A stretch of 5,608 nt of DNA from CAJXZP01 sp047610145. GTDB lineage: Bacteria > Bacteroidota > Bacteroidia > Flavobacteriales_G > Salibacteraceae. The stretch lies in assembly GCA_047610145.1 (NCBI GenBank), contig JBLFZF010000159.1, positions 1 to 5,608 on the forward strand. Direction: 5' to 3'. The position numbers were made by a program, and so were the translations under genes. The stretch's first letter is position 1. Each line of letters starts with the position of its first letter. The notes below the pieces were generated by a model. That model worked only from the letters and a program-made list of their open reading frames with translations, was not told the origin of the DNA and searched no databases. Below are positions 1 through 5,542 of the stretch, piece after piece.

Positions 1-192
1 TTGTTACAGATGCAACAGAAATAAAAAAATCCGTACAGTTTTCAAGTTCATGTAGTAATGAAGATAGAATCTTCCTTCGAGGATTTTTTGATTTACTAGA
101 AGTTCAGGTTGAAATTCAACGGTGGATAAGACTTTTTTGTCCACAAACCCTGTCTGTAAACTAGCATTAAATAGTGGCACTAACTTACCCAT
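1..192 (-). pseudogene. 5' end of a PLD-nuclease/DEAD-DEAH helicase-type gene, frameshifted and cut by the window edge
   Basis: From the ATG at 192 the frame encodes MGKLVPLFNASLQTG, then FQPELLVNQK, and would run as nonsense to a stop at 4-6. If one A is added to the six-A run (T run 84-89 on the plus strand), the reading becomes NQKNPRRKILSSLLHELENC followed by TDFFISVASVT and stays open to the window edge. That restored segment matches, from memory, the start of bacterial superfamily 2 helicases that carry an N-terminal phospholipase-D-like nuclease domain (pattern ELLVN..., then KxLSxLxxELxxCxxFxxSVA). Such proteins are thought to act on nucleic acids, often in defence-like loci. The gene overlaps the upstream Nudix gene by 8 bases, so translation is probably coupled. 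The frameshift could be a sequencing error, a phase-variable slip or true inactivation. Family assignment rests on about 60 residues. Confidence 0.62.
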
Positions 193-589
193 TCGTCATC
201 AACTTATTTACAATTGGAATATCTGCCGCAGCCCAATCAAGTTTTTCCAATTCCTTTTTATTCAACCACTCTAATGCTATGTGTTTATTCAAGAACAATT
301 CCTTAGTTTTTACTTCACATAAGAAACCGTGCATTGTTAATTCAAAATCTGGATATGAATGAACCACTGTTAAGAATAACGATTTAATATTGGTGGAAAT
401 GCGTAACTCTTCCAATAACTCTCTTGCTAAGGCCTCTTTTTGAGTTTCACCCTCTTCAATTTCACCCCCAGGAAATTTAAATTTTTCAGAAATATAAGAG
501 TCTTTGTTATGGGGCCTTTGTACACATAAAATCTGGTTTTCATGAAAAATAACCCCAGCAACAACTTCCACTTTTTTTATTCGGTTCAT
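185..589 (-). CDS. Nudix hydrolase, NudG/MutT-like (deoxy)nucleoside triphosphate pyrophosphohydrolase
   Basis: The 134-residue product is a complete single-domain Nudix enzyme, expected to hydrolyse a nucleoside triphosphate to the monophosphate and pyrophosphate in the cytoplasm. The Nudix box spans residues 42-64 (G42, E48, R56, E57, E60, E61), so the metal-binding glutamates are present; the usual glycine near its end is arginine (R63). The opening VEVVAGVI and the end LDWAAADIPIV resemble E. coli NudG (CTP/5-methyl-dCTP/oxidised dNTP pyrophosphatase) from memory; the exact substrate cannot be read from sequence. I chose the ATG at 589 because it leads directly into the family N-terminus; an in-frame TTG at 604 would add five residues without reason. 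No strong ribosome site is seen, as is usual in this phylum. Its stop lies inside the start of the helicase-like gene (8-base overlap), which suggests the two work together. Confidence 0.93.
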   Translation of the reverse strand: MNRIKKVEVVAGVIFHENQILCVQRPHNKDSYISEKFKFPGGEIEEGETQKEALARELLEELRISTNIKSLFLTVVHSYPDFELTMHGFLCEVKTKELFLNKHIALEWLNKKELEKLDWAAADIPIVNKLMTNG

Positions 590-604
590 TACGGTTAAAA
601 TCAA

Positions 605-742
605 GTGACCAAATTGAGGAATACGCCAAAATCACCAATACTATTCTATTAAAATATGTATAGATTTTCAACCATGAAAACAGTCAGCAAACAAATTTAC
701 CGGCTAACATTTCATACTTTCCTAGAAACAAAAACTTTACTT
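605..742. other. Divergent intergenic region
   Basis: This 138-base AT-rich gap separates the minus-strand Nudix gene from the plus-strand small broken gene and must hold any promoters of both. I found no exact TAnnTTTG -7 element with a correctly spaced TTG on either strand, and no clear hairpin. An ATG at 674 is in frame with the downstream small gene, but the residues it would add look non-conserved, so I treat this stretch as non-coding. Confidence 0.5.
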
Positions 743-994
743 ATGGTCGTTAAAAATGTAGAACACCTAAAGTCATTGGCTCGGAATGAAAATGGAGACT
801 TTCAGGATTCCTGACGCATAATAGCCAATGGCCTAGCGAAAAGCAGCAAGCGTATTTTATACCCTCCGGAATGGGATGTGTTTTCATTAATCCACGAAAT
901 AGATGAATCGTATCCAGAGTTTCCAGCTTCGGGTTTAGCAGGGAAGACCAATAATCTGGAAGCCATACCGGCAAGATATTTATATAAAACCTAA
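743..994 (+). pseudogene. Small uncharacterised protein (about 83 codons) interrupted by one in-frame TGA
   Basis: From the ATG at 743 the frame reads MVVKNVEHLKSLARNENGDF, then QDS, a TGA at 812-814, and continues open for 59 more codons (RIIANGLAKSSKRILY, WDVFSLIHEIDESYPEF) to the TAA at 992-994. The order 'short N-helix, I-x-N-G-x-x-x-S-S-K-R-I-x-Y, then F-x-x-I-x-E-I-D-E-S' recalls a family of 80-90-residue hypothetical proteins found in Bacteroidota and Firmicutes; I cannot name it and its function is unknown. The codon choice is AT-rich like the neighbouring real genes, and both halves are in one frame, so a single point mutation to TGA explains the break. A fragment restarting downstream is possible but no good start codon is seen. 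Its stop overlaps the stop of the convergent membrane protein gene by three bases. Confidence 0.5.
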
Positions 995-1197
995 ATCTGC
1001 TGGGCTCTGAGAACCCTTTTCTCCATTTTACGAATCCGTTTATCGGTCAAGGCATTACTTCTAGATACCACCGCCCAAATAGCCGCAGGAAGCCAGCCTA
1101 TAAGCGTTAACTGAAGAATGAAACATAGTATACCCGTAAGGATTTTACCACGTAAAAAGAAAGACAACCATGGTATGAGAACAGCTATTAAAATCAT
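991..1197 (-). CDS. Small YqaE/Pmp3-like inner membrane protein
   Basis: The 68-residue product has two hydrophobic segments (about residues 1-15 and 19-46) joined by a tight Arg-Gly-Lys turn, followed by a basic, probably cytoplasmic tail (KRIRKMEKRVLR). The pattern IPWLSFFLRGK, then LQLTLIGWLPAAIWAV, resembles the Pmp3/YqaE family, in which LTLLGW/YxPGxIHA is the hallmark; here PG is replaced by PA and the tail is longer than in the 50-residue classical members. Pmp3 proteins are linked to membrane potential and ion or stress tolerance in yeast and plants; the bacterial role is unsettled. The ATG at 1197 starts directly with the hydrophobic segment. It lies 57 bases downstream of the serpin gene on the same strand, so it may be co-transcribed or use the weak promoter-like site at 1215-1222. 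Confidence 0.85.
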   Translation of the reverse strand: MILIAVLIPWLSFFLRGKILTGILCFILQLTLIGWLPAAIWAVVSRSNALTDKRIRKMEKRVLRAQQI

Positions 1198-1206
1198 GAT
1201 GTTGAA

Positions 1207-1218
1207 TTTGAATTCAAA
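1207..1218. repeat. Perfect 12-base palindrome upstream of the YqaE-like gene
   Basis: TTTGAATTCAAA is its own reverse complement and sits 10-21 bases before the ATG of the membrane protein gene, overlapping the promoter-like element at 1215-1222. It could be a small operator, but in AT-rich DNA a 12-base palindrome can easily arise by chance. Confidence 0.3.
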
Positions 1219-1222
1219 AATA
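1215..1222 (-). promoter_or_regulatory. Possible Bacteroidota -7 element for the YqaE-like gene
   Basis: Read on the minus strand this is TATTTTTG, an exact match to the TAnnTTTG -7 consensus of Bacteroidota sigma factors, ending 17 bases before the ATG at 1197. No proper TTG -33 element lies 19-21 bases upstream (only a TTA about 22 bases away), so the call is weak. Confidence 0.3.
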
Positions 1223-1254
1223 CGTCAAATGCTAGCCCATGTTTTAAATATTAC

Positions 1255-2472
1255 TTAATCGGCAAGTGGATTCATTACGCGACCCATAAACAAAATGGTT
1301 TTTGTATCGTTATCCATGATATACATCAAAAACGGATGGTCTACGGTAAACGCTAAGGGTGGAATGGGCTTAGGTACTGCCATACTTTTCATGGTCATCA
1401 CTGCGGCTGTTGCGGCTGCAGCTTCGGTTCCTTTTTCACTTACTTCAATAAACGCTTTATGCACCACCTCCGATATATATAAGTCGTTGGTAAGTGTCAT
1501 TTTAGAAAAATCAGCCTTATTTGTAAAGGGGATGCTCATTCCTAATTGCTTTAAATATTTTTTTATGCTTATTGGCAACGTCATCTTAAACTTGGGCAAT
1601 TGCAGATGCACTACTGGCTTTGGAGCGGTTAACATTTGATTAAAAACTGCGGTATTCATTTGAGTACTCACGGCATAGAGCATATCAGCTGTTTTTGGCA
1701 AAACAACCACCATACTTTGTTTATCTCCGGCATAGGGTAATCGAATAATTTGATAGTCTGCTGATTCCAAATAATTAAGCGCACCCTCAAAATTCATAAA
1801 AGGTACCTCAATGTTTTTATTGGGGGAGAGAAAGAATTTTTGATTCTTGGTCTTTTTTGTATCAAATGGGTATAACCAGTCTCCTTTAAAATATATGGCA
1901 TTGGTAAGCACTAAACGGGTATCCCTAGTAATGGATCCCTCCGGTAAAAGGTCTTGAATTTTATCTTTTGTTTTTGCGGCTACCCAATCATTTATTTCTT
2001 CTCGCGCTATTTCCGGACTCTCCACAAAATTCACACGTTCTAGGCTAGAATGATAGGCTTCCTTATGTAACGCCACAAAACTAGGTTGCAATTGGTAGCG
2101 CCTTTCGCCCCATAGTTTATTGGCAATACTCCATTCGATATTTCCTTTCGCATTTTCGGTGATTGCATGCAGATACTTACCGTATTCGATATGAAATTCT
2201 GGCTTATTTTCTGCGAAGTGCATGGTTTCTCCAATTTCTTTAGCCGTTATACCGTCTACTCCGGCATAGGTCATGGCAAGCGCAGTTGAAATACTAAAGG
2301 GAGAAAAGAATATATTTCCGTATTCATTCGCGCCTATTACATGGTATAACTCCATGGCAAACGCATTGTTTTTAGTACTTATATTTTGAATAGGTGTTTG
2401 CGTATGGTACAGCGTAGCACTGGTAATAGCCAAGTATAAAATAGGTAACACTCCCAAACGAATATTTTTCAT
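1255..2472 (-). CDS. Exported serpin (serine protease inhibitor) with inhibitory-type hinge
   Basis: The 405-residue product is a full-length serpin, a suicide inhibitor that traps its target protease covalently. Residues 1-19 form a signal peptide (MKNIRLG, then a hydrophobic stretch); there is no lipobox cysteine and no T9SS tail, so it is probably periplasmic. Family marks are NAIYFKGDW (191-199), the hinge EKGTEAAAATAAV (346-358) and the C-terminal signature FTVDHPFLMYI (375-385), then FMGRVMNP. The small-residue hinge (G348 as P15, T349 as P14, Ala at P12-P9) is that of inhibitory serpins. Counting from P15 places P1 at Lys362 and P1' at Ser363, which suggests a trypsin-like target; the loop is about seven residues longer on the primed side than in alpha-1-antitrypsin, so P1 could be elsewhere. 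I prefer the ATG at 2472, because the in-frame ATG at 2505 would put 11 polar residues before the signal peptide. Confidence 0.96.
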   Translation of the reverse strand: MKNIRLGVLPILYLAITSATLYHTQTPIQNISTKNNAFAMELYHVIGANEYGNIFFSPFSISTALAMTYAGVDGITAKEIGETMHFAENKPEFHIEYGKYLHAITENAKGNIEWSIANKLWGERRYQLQPSFVALHKEAYHSSLERVNFVESPEIAREEINDWVAAKTKDKIQDLLPEGSITRDTRLVLTNAIYFKGDWLYPFDTKKTKNQKFFLSPNKNIEVPFMNFEGALNYLESADYQIIRLPYAGDKQSMVVVLPKTADMLYAVSTQMNTAVFNQMLTAPKPVVHLQLPKFKMTLPISIKKYLKQLGMSIPFTNKADFSKMTLTNDLYISEVVHKAFIEVSEKGTEAAAATAAVMTMKSMAVPKPIPPLAFTVDHPFLMYIMDNDTKTILFMGRVMNPLAD

Positions 2473-2519
2473 AGCTCTATTTTTCACGTTATTTTCAAAA
2501 ATCATTCCGCTCAGTAGGA

Positions 2520-2532
2520 TAGGATCATTTTT
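2520..2532. repeat. Left arm of a 13-base inverted repeat bracketing the decayed block
   Basis: TAGGATCATTTTT here is the exact reverse complement of the bases at 3087-3099. The arm ends at the last base of the first decayed gene. No target-site duplication is visible outside the two arms, and one chance pair of this size is not unlikely in 5.6 kb of AT-rich DNA. Confidence 0.4.
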
Positions 2533-2838
2533 TATACCTCACGTACATAATTAGCAACAGCAAAATTGGTCCACTCATCTTGGTATTCAAAGGATACCTT
2601 CACCCATTCTTTGATAGCTCTTATCTTCCCTTACCAGACGAGTCAATTAATTGTGATCCATCTACACTCAAAGCTTCGCTATGGGCATGCTCATTGAGTT
2701 TAAACACCATTTCATTTTAAAAAAACTGGAGAATGTTTTTTTACCCTTTTTAAAACAAGGCAATCCAAACATACTTCTTTGAATTACTTCAGGAATTGAA
2801 TTTACAGCGGTGACAAATTTTTACTCTTCTTGATTCAT
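2532..2838 (-). pseudogene. Decayed small gene, TfoX_N/MmcQ-like type, with one stop and two frameshifts
   Basis: The ATG at 2838 begins MNQEE, then a TAA at 2821-2823, then KFVTAVNSIPEVIQRSMFGL and PCFKKGKKTFSSFFK. A lost base near 2710-2712 moves the reading to MVFKLNEHAHSEALSVDGSQ, then LIDSSGKGR. A five-base insertion at 2619-2623 (TAAGA) moves it again to AIKEWVKVSFEYQDEW, then TNFAVANYVREV and TAA. The reassembled product of about 100 residues follows one recognisable order: MFGxPCxKxxGKxF, then MVFKLxxxxHxEAL, D-x-S-G-K-G-R, KEWVxV and W. From memory this is a family of small single-domain proteins near TfoX N-terminal/MmcQ-YjbR folds, of unclear role. Three independent lesions mean it is dead, not merely mis-sequenced. 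The unknown gene upstream ends one base before its ATG. Confidence 0.72.
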
Positions 2839-2839
2839 C

Positions 2840-3065
2840 TTATTTTTTATCCGTTTCTAATTCTATGATCTGTTTCGGTACATTCACACCAGCGCAACCA
2901 TCGCGAGCAATACAAGCGGCCAACCTGGAAGCTGGAACCTCCTTGTCTCGACAAAGGTAACCTTCACCCCGAGTTATTTACGCCAAAGAGTTTAGAGTCT
3001 CAAAAGAAGGGCTTTCCATACACCGTGCCTGTTCTTTTTCGATACATGAGTAAAGGGGGATACAA
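2840..3065 (-). pseudogene. Decayed gene of unrecognised family, 3' part
   Basis: The clean part is GEGYLCRDKEVPASRLAACI, then ARDGCAGVNVPKQIIELE and a TAA at 2840-2842. One extra G in the GGGG run (2967-2970) separates it from the upstream reading DSKLFGVNNS, and before that a TGA at 3000-3002 interrupts YPPLLMYRKRTGTVYGKPFF. Joined, these give about 74 residues of plausible protein with three cysteines. Upstream of 3065 all frames hit stops, although EYEIVRIIFEKIESN (about 3067-3111) may be another remnant. I do not recognise the family. The TAA is followed by one base and then the ATG of the other decayed gene, the spacing expected of an operon. An alternative is that only the 3' segment is real coding history. 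Confidence 0.5.
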
Positions 3066-3086
3066 TTAATTCGACTCTATTTTTTC

Positions 3087-3099
3087 AAAAATGATCCTA
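3087..3099. repeat. Right arm of the 13-base inverted repeat
   Basis: AAAAATGATCCTA is the exact reverse complement of 2520-2532, with 554 bases between the arms. It lies about 70 bases before the subtilase start and just beyond the recognisable decayed coding sequence. Confidence 0.4.
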
Positions 3100-3167
3100 A
3101 CAATTTCATATTCTCTAGCTCCACCAGTTTAAAAAACAATAAATTGCAAGGTCTAAAAATTCATATT

Positions 3168-5318
3168 ATGAAATTGAATCTATCTCTTATTTTGGTCTTT
3201 GCCAGTAGTCTATGTTTTGCACAGCCTCAATTAAACGCTATTGATTTACAGTTGATAGAAAACATTCAGAAACCAAATTCAAAATTGGCCAAATCTGAGT
3301 CCACACCTATTTCACTCATCACTATTTCTGGCATCCAATATATTTCAACCTTAGCGAAGGTCAACAATCGGTTCAAGGCTAGTGATTTACCACCATCTGT
3401 TATTTTAGGCAGTCAAATTGGAGATATCATCACTTTAAAAATTCCATTAAATCAAGCGCAATTAATCCATGATTTAGTGAATGTAGATTATGTAGAGTTA
3501 TCTGCAAAAATTAGCCCGACTATAACGAATGCGGTGAAAGATTTACGAGCCGATTCGGTTCATGCCGGAATCAATCTCCATAATTCGTATACCGGGAAAA
3601 ACGTATTGATTGGGGTGACCGATTGGGGATTTGATTACTCTCATCCCATGTTTTATGATACGGCATTAAGCAACACACGAATAGTGGCTGTTTGGGACCA
3701 GTTTAAAACTTCTGGCCCTGCTCCTGCTTCGTATGCGTATGGAACAGAATACGTAGGCGAAACAGAATTATTGGCTGCCCAATCAGATACCGCCTGTTCT
3801 TATTATGATTATGCCACGCATGGCAGTCATGTAGCAGGAATTGCTGGAGGAAGTGGTGCTGGAATTGGTTTGCGAGGAGTTGCATTTGAAGCCAATTACC
3901 TTTTTGCTGCCTTGGGTTTAGATGTGGCTTCGGGAATTGATGCGGTGAGTTGGATGAAATCTGTAGCAGACGCAGAAGGAAAGAGGTTAGTGATTAACAT
4001 GAGTTGGGGTCTCTACTATTTAGGTCCGTTAGACGGCACTTCTATTATTAGTCAAGCCTTTGATAATCTGGTAAATGAGGGGGTAATTATTGTTACTTCT
4101 GCAGGAAATAATGGGAACGATGAGTTTCATATTAAAAAAGATTTTAATCAAGATTCGGTCGTTACGCGAATAAATTTTTATCCCTATAGTGCGCATGCTA
4201 GTATGTGGGGACAAAGCGTGTCTATGTGGGGACAAGAAAACCATCCGTTTAGTTCAAAGTTAGAAGTCTATGAGAATGGATCTTTAGTTATGAGCACGCC
4301 TACTTATGCCACCAACACTGCTCCATCTTACATAAATTCTATATTAGTTACAGGAACAGACACGGTGTTTTTTAACCTAGCTACAGACTCCGCATATCCA
4401 CAAAACATGGCACCACATATGCGTTTACGTGTAAAAAATACACACTCTAATTTAATTGTTGTTTTACGCTCATATGCCGCAGATGGAACGGTACATTATC
4501 ATAATGTGACTGAACTAAGTAACGGAGCTGGAAACTGGGGAATGCCATTGACTTCCTTTGGTGCGAATGGCACGAATGGAGACAGTCAATACAGTATTGG
4601 AGAACCTGCGTGTGGAAATGGTGTGCTGTCTATAGCGGCACATTCTAGTGAAGTACGTGCCCCTAACGGGACGGTATATGATGGCTCATTAGCTAATTTC
4701 AGTAGCGAAGGCCCAACAGTAGATGAACGAATGAAACCAGATGTATCGGCTCCTGGTGTAGGGGTAGCTTCTTCTATTTCATCGTATACTACGGCTTCGT
4801 ATACCACTTTTGCATCTACTACTTTTAAAGGTAGAACGTATGATTTTGCTAAGTTTTCTGGAACATCGATGTCATCTCCGGCAACAACCGGTGTGGTTGC
4901 ATTAATGCTAGAGGCAAATCCAGGAATAACGTCTGCAGAAGTAAAATCGATTTTAAAATCTACCGCACGAGAAGATTCAAAAACCGGATCTATACCTGCC
5001 ACAGGAAGTGTAGAATGGGGATTTGGAAAAGTGAACGCCTATGCAGCGGTTAAAGAAGCTAGTAGATTATTATCGGTATCCGATGCCCCTGTATACGCAG
5101 ATGTAGCCGTTTACCCCACATTAGCTGAACACACGTTATACATTAAAGAAGAACAGCGCATGCCGCATACGTTTTCCATTTTTGACATCAACGGAATGCG
5201 CGTTTTAAATGGAACCGTGGAAACACAAATTTCTATTCAAAACCTATTACCCGGCACCTATATTTTACATTTAAATTCTAAAAAAGGTTTTGGGGTAAAG
5301 AAGTTTATAAAAATGTAA
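3168..5318 (+). CDS. Secreted S8 subtilisin-like serine protease with T9SS type A sorting domain
   Basis: The 716-residue product is a complete extracellular subtilase. Residues 1-18 are a signal peptide (MKLNLSLILVFASSLCFA, cut before QPQ). About 19-125 is a propeptide-like region (GSQIGDIITLKIPL, VDYVELSAKISP). The catalytic residues are Asp152 in GVTDWGFDYSHPMF, His218 in ATHGSHVAGIAGG and Ser567 in SGTSMSSPATTGVVALML, with oxyanion Asn314 in TSAGNNGN. Between Asn314 and Ser567 lies a long beta-rich insertion (about 320-460), like the jelly-roll inserts of CspA-like and other large subtilases. From about 636 a T9SS type A tail follows (FDINGMRVLNG, LLPGTYILHL, final KKFIKM), so the protease crosses the outer membrane by T9SS and is anchored or released; the tail lacks the common N-P-A opening. 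I chose the ATG at 3168 because it starts the signal peptide; an in-frame TTG at 3144 would add eight residues. The likely role is nutrient proteolysis or processing at the cell surface. Confidence 0.97.
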   Translation: MKLNLSLILVFASSLCFAQPQLNAIDLQLIENIQKPNSKLAKSESTPISLITISGIQYISTLAKVNNRFKASDLPPSVILGSQIGDIITLKIPLNQAQLIHDLVNVDYVELSAKISPTITNAVKDLRADSVHAGINLHNSYTGKNVLIGVTDWGFDYSHPMFYDTALSNTRIVAVWDQFKTSGPAPASYAYGTEYVGETELLAAQSDTACSYYDYATHGSHVAGIAGGSGAGIGLRGVAFEANYLFAALGLDVASGIDAVSWMKSVADAEGKRLVINMSWGLYYLGPLDGTSIISQAFDNLVNEGVIIVTSAGNNGNDEFHIKKDFNQDSVVTRINFYPYSAHASMWGQSVSMWGQENHPFSSKLEVYENGSLVMSTPTYATNTAPSYINSILVTGTDTVFFNLATDSAYPQNMAPHMRLRVKNTHSNLIVVLRSYAADGTVHYHNVTELSNGAGNWGMPLTSFGANGTNGDSQYSIGEPACGNGVLSIAAHSSEVRAPNGTVYDGSLANFSSEGPTVDERMKPDVSAPGVGVASSISSYTTASYTTFASTTFKGRTYDFAKFSGTSMSSPATTGVVALMLEANPGITSAEVKSILKSTAREDSKTGSIPATGSVEWGFGKVNAYAAVKEASRLLSVSDAPVYADVAVYPTLAEHTLYIKEEQRMPHTFSIFDINGMRVLNGTVETQISIQNLLPGTYILHLNSKKGFGVKKFIKM
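4202..4235 (+). repeat. Tandem 21-base repeat inside the subtilase insertion
   Basis: TATGTGGGGACAA occurs exactly at 4202-4214 and again at 4223-4235, a period of 21 bases, giving the protein repeat SMWGQSV-SMWGQEN in the inserted beta-rich region. It keeps the frame and looks like a recent seven-residue duplication. Confidence 0.7.
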
Positions 5319-5542
5319 GTTCTCTTTATATACCGTTGTTTTTTTAAGGAAAATACGCAAACGTTAAGTGGGTTTTATTTCAGCAGAACACCCATTAAAC
5401 AAGAATCACAACGGAACAAAGTAGCCAATCATTCAGAGCTTTAGCCCTTTTTAAAAGGCATTTAAATATTCAAATTTAAAGTTCCTTATTCGCTATTTCA
5501 TTTTAAAACAAACCGGTGTATTAGGATGTGGATGCGTCTTAC
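5319..5542. other. Convergent intergenic region with a weak hairpin
   Basis: The 224 bases between the subtilase stop and the entering minus-strand frame contain no frame that reads like protein. A weak hairpin, TGGGTTTT (5369-5376) with AACACCCA (5387-5394), has one internal mismatch and a ten-base loop but no T tract on either side, so I do not call it a terminator. A near-palindrome CCTTTTTAAAAGG lies at 5446-5458. Both genes point into this region, so their transcripts must end here. Confidence 0.5.

Noticed and set aside
84..89. Programmed ribosomal frameshift in the helicase-like gene
   Set aside because: A run of only six A, with no downstream structure or internal ribosome site that I can see, is weak support; an indel or error is simpler.
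4..192. A self-standing 62-residue protein
   Set aside because: Its last 25 or so residues are a wrong-frame tail; shifting by one base at the A run yields a longer frame that matches a known family and runs out of the window.
750..974. Minus-strand 74-codon open frame
   Set aside because: It is antisense to the small plus-strand gene at 743-994, starts from a TTG, is rich in Cys, Trp and His, and uses C-rich codons unlike the neighbours; the plus-strand frame has family-like motifs.
1295..1639. Plus-strand 114-codon open frame
   Set aside because: It is antisense to the conserved C-terminal part of the serpin and has no independent coding signs.
2473..2505. Longer serpin start at the ATG at 2505
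   Set aside because: It would place eleven polar residues before a signal peptide that starts properly at the ATG at 2472.
3144..3167. Upstream TTG start for the subtilase
   Set aside because: It adds eight residues ahead of a standard signal peptide; the ATG at 3168 is the natural start.
4586..5002. Minus-strand 138-codon open frame inside the subtilase
   Set aside because: It is antisense to the conserved catalytic Ser region; it is a shadow of strong codon bias in the real gene.
5369..5394. Rho-independent terminator after the subtilase
   Set aside because: The stem is short with a mismatch, the loop is ten bases and no T tract follows on either strand.
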